Source: a bacterium (GTDB lineage: Bacteria > Elusimicrobiota > Elusimicrobia > Elusimicrobiales > UBA9959). From it: 64,000 nucleotides of DNA. Shown here in pieces: positions 48,709 to 58,323 of the stretch. Position 1 is the first letter of the stretch. Each line of letters begins with the position of its first letter. Location: NCBI GenBank assembly GCA_021811315.1, contig JAJZPF010000007.1:1-64000 (forward strand), read 5' to 3'. The notes under the pieces were generated by a model, which saw nothing but the letters and a program-made list of their open reading frames with translations, was not told where the DNA came from and made no database searches. A program made the position numbers and the translations under genes.

Positions 48709-49338
48709 TCAGCCGCGCCCGGCCCGCAGCCTGTCCCGGATCATCGCGAGGATAACGAAAGAATCCCTCTCCCGCTCCTCGAGCGACCCGCCCAGGTAAG
48801 CTATCGTCTCCCTGCAGTCGGGGATAAGCTTCTTCGAAAGCGCGTTGCAGCGCCGCTGCGTTTTTTTAAGCTCGCGGGCGAGGCGGGCCGCGGCGGTTTC
48901 CAGGCCCGCCAGTTCGCCCAGCCCAGGCAGCGCCTCCCTGAAAGCCAGCATGGCCGCGTCCGCCCCGGCCGGCGTGCCGCCGGGGCCGAAGCGGGCGCCG
49001 GCCGGCGCTGCCGCCGCCGAGGCTTCCGGCAGCCTGACGCCCATGAACCGCCGCTCCCGGATCTCCACGCCGTACCCGGGCCCGACGCCGAGCGCCGCCC
49101 TGTCCACCGCCGCCGAGCCCGCGTCGAGCTCGGCCTCCCGCAGTTCCGCGAGGGCGCGGTCCAGGACCGCCCGAGCCGCGGCGCGCGCCTTCGCGGCGCG
49201 CCCGGCCAGGACCCCGAGTTCAAGCAGCAGCAGCTCCCGCTTGCGGTCCAGCAGGCTGTAGCCCTCCTCGGCCAGCTCCACCTGCCGCCTCAGCGCAAGC
49301 AGAGCGGACTTGGTAGCGGGCACGTTCAATAAAGCCAT
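48709..49338 (-). CDS. ntpD: V-type ATP synthase subunit D
   Basis: 209 residues, the coiled-coil central stalk. The N-terminus has VPATKSALLALRRQVELAEEGYSLLDRKRELL, and the C-terminal helix has RELKKTQRRCNALSKKLIPDCRETIAYL, matching the family's TNRRVNALE(N/Y)V(L/I)IP stretch. It is the last gene of the leftward V-ATPase operon, 75 bp after subunit B. Confidence 0.94.
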   Translation of the reverse strand: MALLNVPATKSALLALRRQVELAEEGYSLLDRKRELLLLELGVLAGRAAKARAAARAVLDRALAELREAELDAGSAAVDRAALGVGPGYGVEIRERRFMGVRLPEASAAAAPAGARFGPGGTPAGADAAMLAFREALPGLGELAGLETAAARLARELKKTQRRCNALSKKLIPDCRETIAYLGGSLEERERDSFVILAMIRDRLRAGRG

Positions 49339-49344
49339 ATCTTC

Positions 49345-49440
49345 CCCAAGCCCTTTCCCAGGTCTTAGATCTCAGGTCGTCTATCCCCGGCTCCGCATCC
49401 CCGATTCCCGGCTCTAGATTCCCGACTCCTGATTCTTGAT
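49345..49440. repeat. Degenerate GGGAATC-type repeat overlapping the 3' end of ntpB
   Basis: Minus-strand units such as AGGAGTC, GGGAATC, GGGAATC, GGGGATG, GGGGATA form a run like that at 47004-47074. The run reaches into the coding sequence: the final codons of subunit B (ending NQESGI) are made from repeat units. Confidence 0.6.
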
Positions 49441-50847
49441 TATTATTCCTGATCTATAATGTTCATCCAGCATTTTTTCGCCGACCCGGCGCAGCTCCTC
49501 GCGCGGGAGCATCGACAGGATCTCCCAGCCGAGGTCGAGCGTAAGCTCTATAGGCCTGTCCTCGCGCTCGCCCTGGCTGATGAACCTGTTTTCGAAAGCT
49601 TCACCGAATTTCAGATATAATTTATCGCCCGCGCCGAGCTCCTCCTCCCCGATAATGTCGGCCAGCGCCCTCACCCGCTTGACGTAAGCGTAGCAGGCGA
49701 AAAGCTGGCTGGTCAGCGCCGGGTGGTCTTCGCGCGTATAGCCTTTCCCCACGCCGTCCTTCATCAGCCGCGAAAGGCTCGGCAGCCCGGAGATGGGCGG
49801 GTAGATCCCGCGCTGGGAAAGCTCCCGGTCCAGCACTATCTGGCCCTCGGTTATGTAGCCGGTCAGGTCCGGCACCGGGTGGCTGATATCGTCGGAGGGC
49901 ATCGTCAGGATGGCGGTCTGCGTGATGGAGCCGGGCGAGCCGTCCACGCGCCCGGCGCGCTCGTAAAGCGAGGCCAGGTCCGAATACAGGTAGCCGGGAT
50001 AGCCCTTGCGCCCGGGTATCTCGCCCCTGGCGCTGCCCACCTCGCGCAGGCTCTCGCAGTAATTGGTCATATCGGTCAGCACCACCAGGACGTGCTGGCC
50101 GCAGTCGAAGGCCAGGTGCTCGGCCAGCGTCAGGGCGGAGCGCGGAGTAAGCAGGCGCTCCACGCCGGGCGCGTCGGCCAGCGACAGGAACATAGCCACG
50201 CGGGAGAGCGCCCCCGACGCCGCGAAGTCGCGCATGAAATAATCGGCCACGTCGCGCTTCACGCCCATCGCGGCGAAAACTATGGAGAACCCTTCCTTCT
50301 CGCCCGGCAGGCGGGCCTGCCGTATCAGCTGGGCGCAGACCCTGTCATGGGGCAGGCCGTTGCCGGAAAAGATCGGCAGCTTCTGCCCCCGCACCAGCGC
50401 GTTCATGCCGTCGATGGCCGAGATCCCGGTCTGGATGAATTCGCGCGGGTAGCGCCGGGCCACGGGGTTTATGGGCGAGCCGTTCACGTCCCGCCTGTCG
50501 CCCGAAAGCGGCGGCGGCCCGCCGTCGGCGGGACGGCCCAGCCCGTCGAAGACCCGCCCAAGCATGCTCCGGGAGACCGGCAGCCGCAGGCTTTCGCCCA
50601 GGAACCGCGCGCTCACCGTGCGGCCGGACAGGCCGTCCGTGCCCTCAAGCACCTGGACCAGCGCGCACTTGTCCGAGACTTCCAGCACGCGGCCCAGGCG
50701 CGGCCTGCCGCCGGGCCCCGCGATCTCCACCAGCTCGTCGAAGCCCACGTCGCGCACGCGCTCCACCACCACCAGGAGCCCCTCTATGCGCGAAGCCCCG
50801 ACATATTCCAGGCCCCGGTCAGGAGGATAGCCGGAGATCGCGCTCAT
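49414..50847 (-). CDS. ntpB: V-type ATP synthase subunit B
   Basis: 477 residues, non-catalytic nucleotide-binding subunit. Family features: [57 protein letters not shown] (the P-loop-like region is degenerate as in all B subunits), [18 protein letters not shown], and [22 protein letters not shown]. It overlaps subunit A by four bases. The last few residues (KNQESGI) are unusual and come from an intergenic-type repeat. Confidence 0.96.
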   Translation of the reverse strand: MSAISGYPPDRGLEYVGASRIEGLLVVVERVRDVGFDELVEIAGPGGRPRLGRVLEVSDKCALVQVLEGTDGLSGRTVSARFLGESLRLPVSRSMLGRVFDGLGRPADGGPPPLSGDRRDVNGSPINPVARRYPREFIQTGISAIDGMNALVRGQKLPIFSGNGLPHDRVCAQLIRQARLPGEKEGFSIVFAAMGVKRDVADYFMRDFAASGALSRVAMFLSLADAPGVERLLTPRSALTLAEHLAFDCGQHVLVVLTDMTNYCESLREVGSARGEIPGRKGYPGYLYSDLASLYERAGRVDGSPGSITQTAILTMPSDDISHPVPDLTGYITEGQIVLDRELSQRGIYPPISGLPSLSRLMKDGVGKGYTREDHPALTSQLFACYAYVKRVRALADIIGEEELGAGDKLYLKFGEAFENRFISQGEREDRPIELTLDLGWEILSMLPREELRRVGEKMLDEHYRSGIIIKNQESGI

Positions 50848-52619
50848 GAGGCCCCCTTTTTCGCTGCCGCGCCGAGTTCTTCAGCCAGCCTGGCGGCGAG
50901 CTTCGCCAGGCCGGGCAGGTCGTCCCCGGCGTAGCCGGTCCTGGCGCGGAGTATTTCCGGCACGCAGGGCAGGGCCGAAACCGCCGAAAGCGGCACGCCG
51001 GCCTTCACCAGGTCCCTGCCGCCGCGGTAGAGAGCCATTATCAGGCCAAGCAGCGCGGCCTGCTTTGCGGGCGGGCAGAACATATCGTTCTCGTCGTAAG
51101 CGCTCTGCGCCAGGAAGCCGTCCCTCATCACGCCGCCGATAAAAAGGAAAAGTTTCTGGCTGTCCGGCAGGGCGTCCGGGCCTATCAGGCGGGCTATCTG
51201 CCGGCAGTGCTCCTCCCGCTGCATTACCGCCATCGCCTCGGCGCGCAGCTCGCGCCAGCCGGGGGAAAGTTTCTCCCAGGCCGGCTCGACCTCGTCGAGG
51301 TAGTCGGAATAGGAACGCAGCCAGTTGATGGCCGGATAATGCCTGGCATTGGCCAGCTCCGTGTCCAGCGACCAGAACACGCGGGTGAACCGGCGGGTAT
51401 GCTGGGTCACCGGCTCGGAAAAATCCCCGCCCGGGGGGCTCACCGCCCCGACGATGCTGATAGAGCCTCTTTCCCCGCCAAGCGTGGTGACCGCGCCGCC
51501 CCGCTCGTAGAATTTCGCGAGCCGCGAAGGCAGGCTGGCCGGGAAACCCTCCTCGGCGGGCATTTCCTCCAGGCGCGCGGCCATCTCCCGCAGGGCCTCG
51601 GCCCACCTGCTGGTGGAATCGGCGAACACCGCCACGTCGAGCCCCATGTCGCGGTAATACTCGGCCATGGTTATCCCGGTGTAAATTGAGACCTCGCGCG
51701 CCGCCACCGGCATATTGGAGGTATTAGCGATAAGTATCGTGCGCTCCATCAGCGGCCGGCCGGTGCGCGGGTCTTTCAGCCGCGGGAATTCCCGCAGGAC
51801 CTCGGTCATCTCGTTGCCGCGCTCGCCGCAGCCGATGAAGATTATTATCCCGGCGTCGGACCACTTGGCCAGCTGGTGCTGCGTTATGGTCTTGCCGGTG
51901 CCGAAACCGCCGGGGATACAGGCGCAGCCCCCTTTGCCTATCGGGAAAAAAGTGTCTATTATCCGCTGGCCGGTCACCAGCGGCCCGTCCACCCGCCGCC
52001 GCTCCCGCGCGGGCCGGGGCCGCCGCACCGGCCACTTCTGCAGCATTTTTATCTCCGCCGGGCCGGCCGCTGTTTCCACCACCGCGAGGACGTCGTTTAT
52101 TGTATAGCTTCCGGCGGGAACCGCCGAGAGCACTTTCCCGCTTATGCCGGGAGGGATCAGGACTTTATGTTCCACCAGCGGCGTTTCCGGGACCAGGCCC
52201 GCGGCCTGCCCCTCCGACACCTCCTGCCCGGCCCCGAGCAGAGGCTTGAATTCCCAGCGGCGGGCGGTATCCAGCGGGTCCGCTTTTTCCCCGCGCTTTA
52301 TCCAGGTCCCGCTCAGCGCCTGCAGCGCGGGCAGCGGGCGCTGCACTCCGTCGTAAATATTTCCTATCAGGCCGGGCCCCAGCCACAGCGAGAGCGGGGC
52401 CCCGGTGCGCTCCACCGGCGCGCCGGGCTTGAGCATCGAAGTGTCCTCGTAAACCTGCACCGTCGCGCTGTCCCCGTGCTGGCGCACCACCTCCCCCACA
52501 AGGCCGAGCTCTCCGACGCGCACGACCTCGTACATGGCGGAGCCTCCCATGCCTTTGACGGTGACCACCGGCCCGCTGACCCGGGTCACTACCGTTCCCC
52601 CCCCGTCGGCAGAACTCAC
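50844..52619 (-). CDS. ntpA: V-type ATP synthase subunit A (catalytic)
   Basis: 591 residues. Walker [21 protein letters not shown], the A-type non-homologous region upstream, [45 protein letters not shown] split across conserved blocks, and [26 protein letters not shown]. It hydrolyses or makes ATP, coupled to ion flow. It overlaps both E and B genes by four bases. Confidence 0.97.
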   Translation of the reverse strand: MSSADGGGTVVTRVSGPVVTVKGMGGSAMYEVVRVGELGLVGEVVRQHGDSATVQVYEDTSMLKPGAPVERTGAPLSLWLGPGLIGNIYDGVQRPLPALQALSGTWIKRGEKADPLDTARRWEFKPLLGAGQEVSEGQAAGLVPETPLVEHKVLIPPGISGKVLSAVPAGSYTINDVLAVVETAAGPAEIKMLQKWPVRRPRPARERRRVDGPLVTGQRIIDTFFPIGKGGCACIPGGFGTGKTITQHQLAKWSDAGIIIFIGCGERGNEMTEVLREFPRLKDPRTGRPLMERTILIANTSNMPVAAREVSIYTGITMAEYYRDMGLDVAVFADSTSRWAEALREMAARLEEMPAEEGFPASLPSRLAKFYERGGAVTTLGGERGSISIVGAVSPPGGDFSEPVTQHTRRFTRVFWSLDTELANARHYPAINWLRSYSDYLDEVEPAWEKLSPGWRELRAEAMAVMQREEHCRQIARLIGPDALPDSQKLFLFIGGVMRDGFLAQSAYDENDMFCPPAKQAALLGLIMALYRGGRDLVKAGVPLSAVSALPCVPEILRARTGYAGDDLPGLAKLAARLAEELGAAAKKGAS

Positions 52620-53239
52620 TTTTCCTCCCCTTCCCCGCCGCGCATGAGCCGCCCGCGCAATTCCGGCCAGAGCCGCTCCAGCCTGCCCCCGAAACTATTA
52701 TCCCAGCGCTGCCGCCCTTCCCCGTCCCGCACCAGAACCCCTCCGGCCAGCCCCGGGTCCTCCTCGATCCTTATTTCCAGCGGCCCGCGGCCGGCCAGCC
52801 GCTCGATCTCGGCCGGCAGCCCGGCCGCCGCGCCGAAGTCCGCGGCGGCCAGCGCGACCACGAAATTTGTTCCCTCCATCCGCCTTACCGCTTCCGCCGC
52901 CAGCCCCGCAAGCACCGCCGCCTTCCCCGCCCTCTCCGCCTCCTCCCCGGCCAGCTCCAGGGCGCGGCTCTTTATAGAATCCAGGACGGCCTCCCGGAAA
53001 TCCGCCCGCAGCCGCCCCGCCTCCCCGGGCACCGCCGCAAGCATCACCCCGCGCCGCCGCGCCGCCGCCGCCAGCGCCGAAGCGAGCAGTTCGCGCTTCG
53101 CCTTCGCCGCGGCTGCCCCGGCGTCGGCGAGGATCCCGGCCGCCTCCTGCTCGGCGGCGGAAATTATCCCCGCGCTCTCCCGCCGGGCCATCTCCCCGAT
53201 CTCCCTGACCAGTTCTTTGGCGTTCCCGATGATTTCCAT
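52616..53239 (-). CDS. ntpE: V-type ATP synthase subunit E
   Basis: 207 residues from the ATG at 53239, which overlaps the F-subunit stop (TAATG). The frame is open further upstream but that part is the F gene in another frame. The N-terminal two-fifths is a coiled coil (ELVREIGEMARRESAGIISAAEQEAAGIL). The C-terminal globular part has RIEEDPGLAGGVLVRDGEGRQRWDNSFGGRLERLWPELRGRL in pieces, typical of the stator subunit E head. High Ala/Arg content reflects local GC richness. Confidence 0.9.
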   Translation of the reverse strand: MEIIGNAKELVREIGEMARRESAGIISAAEQEAAGILADAGAAAAKAKRELLASALAAAARRRGVMLAAVPGEAGRLRADFREAVLDSIKSRALELAGEEAERAGKAAVLAGLAAEAVRRMEGTNFVVALAAADFGAAAGLPAEIERLAGRGPLEIRIEEDPGLAGGVLVRDGEGRQRWDNSFGGRLERLWPELRGRLMRGGEGEEK

Positions 53240-53478
53240 TATATCTCCACTATCAGCGGCCGCGCCCGCTCCAGCTTGATCCCGTCCACTTTCGCCCGCG
53301 CCAGCCCCGCCGCCGCTTTTGTAATTATTATCACGCCGCAGTCCGCCCGCCCGACCGCGGCTTCGAGGGCCGCCGCCGTTTCTTCCGGCCCGGACACGGC
53401 GCTGCCCTCCACCCCCGCCAGGCGGAACCCGCGCGCCGTATCTTCGTCGCCGATACAATAGAACCGCAGCCCTTCCAC
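53239..53478 (-). CDS. V-type ATP synthase subunit F
   Basis: 79 residues, starting at a GTG at 53478 that overlaps the stop of subunit K (TAGTG). CheY-like fold: FYCIGDEDTARGFRLAGVEG at the N-terminus and CGVIIITKAAAGL in the middle, as expected of the rotor tip subunit F. It is short compared with the usual ~100 residues; the C-terminal regulatory helix is reduced, ending at PLIVEI. Confidence 0.88.
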   Translation of the reverse strand: MEGLRFYCIGDEDTARGFRLAGVEGSAVSGPEETAAALEAAVGRADCGVIIITKAAAGLARAKVDGIKLERARPLIVEI

Positions 53479-53810
53479 TATATTTTCCCAAGCAGCATCA
53501 TCGAGATCACGAAGCCCAGGACGGCGAGCCCCTCGGCCAGCGCCACGAAGAGCAGGCTGCGTATCAGGAGCTCCGGCTTCTCCGCCGCCGCGCCCATAGC
53601 CGCCGAGCCTATCCTGGCGATAGCGTAAGCCGAGCCCAGCACGCAGACGGCCATGGTGGCCGCCGCGGCGAAGCCTATCCGCACCGCCCTGTAATCGCTT
53701 ATCAGGCCGCCTATGGCTTCAGTCCCCCCGGGCGCGGCCGCCAGGGCCTGCTGGCAGAACCATAGACCGGCCGCCGAAACGGAGAACAACAGCGCGTATT
53801 CTTTTCTCAT
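53478..53810 (-). CDS. ntpK: V-type ATP synthase proteolipid subunit K
   Basis: 110 residues: an N-terminal hydrophobic segment that looks like a signal peptide (LFSVSAAGLWFCQQALAAAP), followed by a single c-type hairpin (FAAAATMAVCVLGSAYAIARIGSAAM and LLFVALAEGLAVLGFVISMMLL). The ion-binding Glu is in LAEGLAV. The unduplicated size is that of bacterial/archaeal 8-kDa proteolipids plus a leader. The residue after the Glu is Gly rather than the Ser/Thr of well-known sodium-binding rings, weakly favouring protons. Confidence 0.9.
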   Translation of the reverse strand: MRKEYALLFSVSAAGLWFCQQALAAAPGGTEAIGGLISDYRAVRIGFAAAATMAVCVLGSAYAIARIGSAAMGAAAEKPELLIRSLLFVALAEGLAVLGFVISMMLLGKI

Positions 53811-55729
53811 CCTAGCCCCCTTTTATTTCCCAGGACGAACGGCCTGAAAGGCCGGCCGCCGCCTTCGAAGAATTTCCCGAAGAATTCATAATACTCCAGG
53901 CGCAGCGCCTGCACCGCCGCCACGGCGCCCTCCAGCCCCAAAGCGGCCGCGTTGCCGGCGATAAGGGCGAGTATACCCGCGAAACTGTCCGCTCCCCAGG
54001 CCCTGTCGGCCGCCTCTTTGAGCGCCCAGGCCGAGGCCAGCAGAGCGGCGTGGCTGATCGCGTAAGCCGCGAGACGGACGAAACTGACGGTATTGGCCAG
54101 ATAAAGAAGCGCTCCCTCGAAAGCCCCGGCGGCCGCCTCGGCGGCCACGGCTATAAAACCTTCATTCCCGTCTTTAGCCGCTCCGCCGGGCCCGAGCAGA
54201 TAAAGAAGCGGCTCTTTCAGCGTCCAGCAGGCCGCCGCCGCGCCCATAAAGAAAAGCGCGCCGGTTCCGGCCCTGCCCGCGGCCAGAAGCAGCGCCGCCC
54301 AGTAAAAAACCAGCCCGGCGGCCCCGAACCGGTCCAGCGCGGCGCCCAGCCTGTCGCCGAGCCGCGCGCGGTTGAAAATATTCAGGATTACCCCCAGGCT
54401 GATCACGGCGGCCCCCGTCAGAACTGCCGCGGCGAGCAGGGAGAGCGGGTCCCCCGCCAAAGGATCGCGCCAGAGCGCGTACTTTTTAAAACTCTCCAGG
54501 CCGAAAAAGCTCCCGTAGACCAGGCCGAAAAAAGCCGCCGAGAGCCCGCAGCCGAAGACCGCGCGCCCGGCTTCCCGTTCTTTAAAGCCGCGCCGGCGCG
54601 CCAGCCAGCCGCCGGCCAGGCAGAGCGCCGCCCCGTGCCCCAGGTCTCCGAACATCATTCCGAACATCATAAGAAAGCTGAGCGCGGCGAAAGCCGTGGG
54701 GTCGGCCTCGCCGTAGCGGGGCAGGCCGTAGCCGGTTACCAGCGCCGCGAAGGGCCGCAGCAGCCGCGGAGGCCGCAGAAGCACCGGCGCCCCGCCGCCA
54801 CGCGCCGCCTCTTCCGTTTCCACGGCGCAGCGCCCGCCGGAATCCTTGCCGAGCGCCCGGCTTACCCGGAGCGCGTCCCCGGACGGCGTCCAGCCGGAAA
54901 AAAACACCGAGGCTTCGGTACGGGGCAGGTTCTGTTCGGCCTCGAGAAGAAGGGACTCCGCTGTCAGGGCGCGCTCCGCGGCGGCCAGCGGCCCGGCGGC
55001 CCCGGCCGCGAGCGAAGCTATTTCCAGCCCGGCCAGTTTCAGGGCTTTCTCCGCGCGCCCGGCCTCCGCGGAATAGAAAGCCGCAAGTTCCCCCAGAACG
55101 GCGCCGGGCGGCGCCTCTTCCTGCCGGAAGCCGGCCGCTTTCAGTTCTGCCGCCAGGGCCTCGCCGGACGCCCGGCTTGCCAGCGCGGCAAGGCGCAGGC
55201 AGCCGCCATTTTCTGATAGCGGGACCAGCACGGCATTGCCGGATAGTTTAGAGCCAAGCGCCGGCAGGCTGCCCGCCGGGACGATCCCGACGGAGCAAAA
55301 AAGGTAGGAGAAACCGGAGCTCTCCGCCGGGAGCGCCAGCCCGGAGTAGACCGCCAGCCTTTCTCTTTCCGCCGAAAGACGGGCGGCTTCGGCGGCCAGG
55401 TCCCGCCTTTTCCCGAGCGGGGCCGAAGCCCGCGTTTCCCACTCCGCGACCACTTCGGAGGCCGACTTATAATCAAGTTCGCGGCCGGGCGCCGCGGCGC
55501 GCGCTGCGGCGCCGAGTTCCCGGCGCAGGGCCGCAAGCCGCGCGAGCAGCCACGCGCAGTCGTCCAGGGCCGGGCGATTATCCGCAGGAGCCGACGGTGC
55601 CGTATCAGGGCCGGGCGCTGACACCGCGAGCTCCAGCGCCCCGGCCGCGCCAAGCCCGCGCAGGACGGCCCGCGCGTCCTTTTTAAGCAGGACGGCCTCG
55701 AGCCGGGACATTTTCACCGGGCTAAACAT
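53807..55729 (-). CDS. ntpI: V-type ATP synthase subunit I
   Basis: 640 residues from the ATG at 55729, which begins MFSPVKMSRLEAVLLKKDA, the usual start of subunit I; the longer frame overlaps subunit C. The N-terminal half is cytoplasmic and coiled. The C-terminal half has seven or eight membrane helices with FLMMFGMMFGDLGHGAALCLAG, GLVYGSFFGLE, and the essential Arg region LANTVSFVRLAAYAISHAALL. It forms the ion half-channels next to the K ring. It overlaps C by eight bases and K by four. Confidence 0.94.
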   Translation of the reverse strand: MFSPVKMSRLEAVLLKKDARAVLRGLGAAGALELAVSAPGPDTAPSAPADNRPALDDCAWLLARLAALRRELGAAARAAAPGRELDYKSASEVVAEWETRASAPLGKRRDLAAEAARLSAERERLAVYSGLALPAESSGFSYLFCSVGIVPAGSLPALGSKLSGNAVLVPLSENGGCLRLAALASRASGEALAAELKAAGFRQEEAPPGAVLGELAAFYSAEAGRAEKALKLAGLEIASLAAGAAGPLAAAERALTAESLLLEAEQNLPRTEASVFFSGWTPSGDALRVSRALGKDSGGRCAVETEEAARGGGAPVLLRPPRLLRPFAALVTGYGLPRYGEADPTAFAALSFLMMFGMMFGDLGHGAALCLAGGWLARRRGFKEREAGRAVFGCGLSAAFFGLVYGSFFGLESFKKYALWRDPLAGDPLSLLAAAVLTGAAVISLGVILNIFNRARLGDRLGAALDRFGAAGLVFYWAALLLAAGRAGTGALFFMGAAAACWTLKEPLLYLLGPGGAAKDGNEGFIAVAAEAAAGAFEGALLYLANTVSFVRLAAYAISHAALLASAWALKEAADRAWGADSFAGILALIAGNAAALGLEGAVAAVQALRLEYYEFFGKFFEGGGRPFRPFVLGNKRGLG

Positions 55730-56744
55730 TATACCGTCCTCCGCCGCGCGGAAGCATCCTTCCCCGCAGCTCCTCCGCCGGCGCTCCCAGCCGCAGACCT
55801 TCCGATACGGTCGTGAGATTGGAGACCTCCAGGCGGCGAAGCGCAAGGTAGCCGGCCACCGCCCCGAAGCCGGTCTGCGTGCCCCTGAAAGCGCGCGCGG
55901 CCAGGCGGGCGTAGCGCCCCCAGGCCAGCGCCTCCAGCGCCGAGGGGTCCGGCTCCGGCGGCCCGGCCTCCACGGCCAGCCCGGCGGCCAGGGCGCGCAG
56001 CGCGGCCACGCCGCCGGAATCGAGCATTTTCGAGAATCTCCGGCCGTCTATTCCGGAACCGGGGGCGAACAAGCCGGCTAACTTTTCTTTTTCAATGCCG
56101 TAAAAGAATTTGCCGCGGGCCGCGAGCATCAGGTCGAAGACGGCTGTTTCCTGGCGCACCAGCTCCGAGGTATATTCCCGGTCCCCGGCCGGCAGCGAGG
56201 CCAGCCTGGCCTTAAGCTCGTCCAGGTAGTCCCGGTCCAGCGCGGCTTCGTAAAAAAAAGAACGGCTCCTGTCGGGGTAAACTTCGTAGGCCCGCTCGAG
56301 GCTGTCGCGCAGAACTCCACGCGGGAGGGCCGCCACGAGGGCCCCGGGAGTTTCAGCTTCCGCCGCCGGCCCGTAAACCTCCGCCCAGCCGGGGAGCGGG
56401 ATAAGCAGCGGCCGCGCGGCAGCCGGCGGGAAACCGGCCGCCAGGGCCCGGACCAGGACCTTCAGGTTTTCTACCTGGAGCCGCGCCGCGGCCCACTCTA
56501 TGAACCGGGCGCGCGCCCCGCCCAGGACGGCGGCGAGCTCCCGCGCTTCATGAACGAAATTTTCCGCCAGCCTGTTCTGCAGCCGCGCCGGTCCCGCCGC
56601 GGCCGCGCCGGGAAATAAAGCGGCCGCGAGGGCCTCCGTAGAGCCCAGGGCGCAGAGGGACCGCAGCCGCTCTCCGGCGGCCAGCCGGGCGCGCCGGCCG
56701 TGCAGCCGGGCGGACAGGTTATCGAGGTCCCCCGCCACTATCAT
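55722..56744 (-). CDS. ntpC: V-type ATP synthase subunit C
   Basis: 340 residues, all-helical, the socket that joins the central stalk to the K ring. The pattern includes NLSARLHGRRARLAAGERLRSLCALGS at the N-terminus, EWAAARLQVENLKVLVRALAAG in the middle, and FEYAALDRDYLDELKARL-like Phe-Tyr-Glu segment (FFYEAALDRDYLDEL). These fit the vATP-synt_AC39 family. Divergent, but the operon position between G/H and I supports it. Confidence 0.88.
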   Translation of the reverse strand: MIVAGDLDNLSARLHGRRARLAAGERLRSLCALGSTEALAAALFPGAAAAGPARLQNRLAENFVHEARELAAVLGGARARFIEWAAARLQVENLKVLVRALAAGFPPAAARPLLIPLPGWAEVYGPAAEAETPGALVAALPRGVLRDSLERAYEVYPDRSRSFFYEAALDRDYLDELKARLASLPAGDREYTSELVRQETAVFDLMLAARGKFFYGIEKEKLAGLFAPGSGIDGRRFSKMLDSGGVAALRALAAGLAVEAGPPEPDPSALEALAWGRYARLAARAFRGTQTGFGAVAGYLALRRLEVSNLTTVSEGLRLGAPAEELRGRMLPRGGGRYNV

Positions 56745-56753
56745 AAGCCCCCT

Positions 56754-57065
56754 TTATAGCCCAAGTATACGCCGCGCCGCTTCCAGGGACGCCCGGCGGC
56801 GGGCCGCTTCGTCCAGCCCGCAGGTCCTCTCTATTTCCCCCGCCGCGGCTTCCAGGAGCGCCGCTTTTTCCCGCGAGGCCGCCTCGAGCGCCGCGGCCGA
56901 AGCGCGTTCGGCTTCCGCCCTGGCTTCTTCCAGAGCGGCGGCACCCAGCTCCGCGGCACGCTTTTTAGCCGCGAGGACTATTTCCGGGGCGCGCGCCCGC
57001 GCGGCGGCCGTTAAACGGCTGCCCTCCGCCTCGGCGGCGAGTATTTCGGCTATTACGGCGCGCAT
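56754..57065 (-). CDS. V-type ATP synthase subunit G/H (stator coiled coil)
   Basis: 103 residues, almost entirely a heptad coiled coil rich in Ala/Glu/Arg (LEEARAEAERASAAALEAASREKAALLEAA in pieces). It matches the peripheral stalk subunit that pairs with E (AhaH/NtpF class) and is the first gene of the operon, nine bases before subunit C. The low complexity makes homology hard to prove without the context. Confidence 0.82.
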   Translation of the reverse strand: MRAVIAEILAAEAEGSRLTAAARARAPEIVLAAKKRAAELGAAALEEARAEAERASAAALEAASREKAALLEAAAGEIERTCGLDEAARRRASLEAARRILGL

Positions 57066-57161
57066 GGATAAAAGTCCGGCAAGGCCCGGGCCCTGCTGAT
57101 ATTAAATTATGTTGATGCTCCCCCAAGGTCAGATTAGCAAAACGAAAGCGAAAAAAGCAAT

Positions 57162-57193
57162 AAAAAAATACCCCGCGGGGGCGGGGTATTTTC
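57162..57193 (-). terminator. Strong Rho-independent terminator
   Basis: ATACCCCGC (57168-57176), loop GGGG, GCGGGGTAT (57181-57189). On the minus strand the stem is followed by TTTTTTTATT, so it ends the transcript of the PorV-like and giant surface-protein genes before the V-ATPase operon begins about 100 bp further on. Confidence 0.85.
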
Positions 57194-57339
57194 AAGGGCT
57201 GGAAGCGGCCCTACTGCGGCTTGTGCTTGCGCCGGAACTCGGCCACTTTCATGCGCACGGCGGCATAGGGTAAACACAAACCCATTGTGTAAAAGCGCCA
57301 CCAAATCGAAGAGATACTGGTGTCTTAGAACTTCCATTC

Positions 57340-58314
57340 TTAAAATTTCTTCTTCAGCGTTATACGCTGGGTGCTGCCCAAGCTGCCTTCGGGCGACATG
57401 GCGTAGTCCAGATCCGCGTTCATCAATTTTATCCCCGCCCCGGCGCTGAACGCGCCTGCCGCGCTTTGACCTCCACCGCCGTTTATACCGCCGCGCAGGC
57501 TCAGGCCTGTCATTCTGCCGGGCCCGCCATACAACACATATTCGGTGCCCAGGCTGTAGGTAGTGTATTTGTCGTAAACATAACGCCTGGCGTCGAAGTT
57601 CAGCATGAACCCCGCCACCGGCATATACATCAGGCCGGCGCTTACGCTTAATGGCAACTGGTCACGCTGTGAAATGTATTTAATGCCGGGGCCGAGGTTC
57701 TGCACCGCGACACCCACGGAGACAGGGAGCCCTCTTAAACCGCGCTTTACTCCCATATCGACCGCATACCCTGTGCCTTTAACACCGGCGATGGAACTTT
57801 CAATGTATTTTACGGCCCCGCCTACGCTGTATCGTCCATATTGTCTGGCTAAACCCAGGCTCACCGCCTGATCGTAAGCTGTATACCCGCCGGTGCTGGA
57901 CCTTGAAGCCGTGCGGCCTTCCATCCTGCCGCTGGATAACCGGGCAAGGCTCAACCCCATTTTCCAGCCCGCAGAACCCGGCAGGGCGAAACCGCCCCCA
58001 ACAAAGTCATGCGCCGAGCCGAGATACCACGCACTATGACTTAAAACAGCCTCGCCCTTCCCCATTGAAGCGAGCCCCGCAGGATTATAAGCCAGCGCAC
58101 TTATGCCCATTGCGGAAGCCGCGCCCGCAGAAGACATAGCACCGGCCCGGGCATCCGTGTCTATCCGCAGAAACTCCGCGCCGCTTTCGAGCGCTTCGCT
58201 TATCTTAACCGAAGGCGTAAAAACAAATATCAACGCCGCACCCAGCACCCATGGCCTTGAAAGCAGATAAACAATACGGTTCACCAAATCAGGCGGGTTA
58301 TTTTTGTTTTCCAT
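57340..58314 (-). CDS. PorV/PorQ family outer-membrane protein
   Basis: 324 residues. A leader with a hydrophobic stretch (YLLSRPWVLGAALIFVFTP) is followed by the family hallmark SGAEFLRIDTDARAGAMSSAGAASAMGISALAYNPAGLASMG (in pieces), then regular amphipathic strands, ending in ITLKKKF. PorV-type barrels carry cargo at the surface in type IX secretion and are abundant in Elusimicrobiota. It is nine bases downstream of the giant repeat protein gene, whose C-terminus looks like a type IX sorting domain; the two likely act together. The other secretion components are not in this window. Confidence 0.88.
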   Translation of the reverse strand: MENKNNPPDLVNRIVYLLSRPWVLGAALIFVFTPSVKISEALESGAEFLRIDTDARAGAMSSAGAASAMGISALAYNPAGLASMGKGEAVLSHSAWYLGSAHDFVGGGFALPGSAGWKMGLSLARLSSGRMEGRTASRSSTGGYTAYDQAVSLGLARQYGRYSVGGAVKYIESSIAGVKGTGYAVDMGVKRGLRGLPVSVGVAVQNLGPGIKYISQRDQLPLSVSAGLMYMPVAGFMLNFDARRYVYDKYTTYSLGTEYVLYGGPGRMTGLSLRGGINGGGGQSAAGAFSAGAGIKLMNADLDYAMSPEGSLGSTQRITLKKKF

Positions 58315-58323
58315 ATTACCCCC

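Noticed and set aside
57211-57337. Short minus-strand frames between the PorV-like gene and the terminator (a 24-codon one ending at 57211 and a longer one from 57337)
   Set aside because: They look partly coding (MKVAEFRRKHKPQ end) but have no ribosome site, use different frames and overlap the terminator or stop early. Too weak to annotate.
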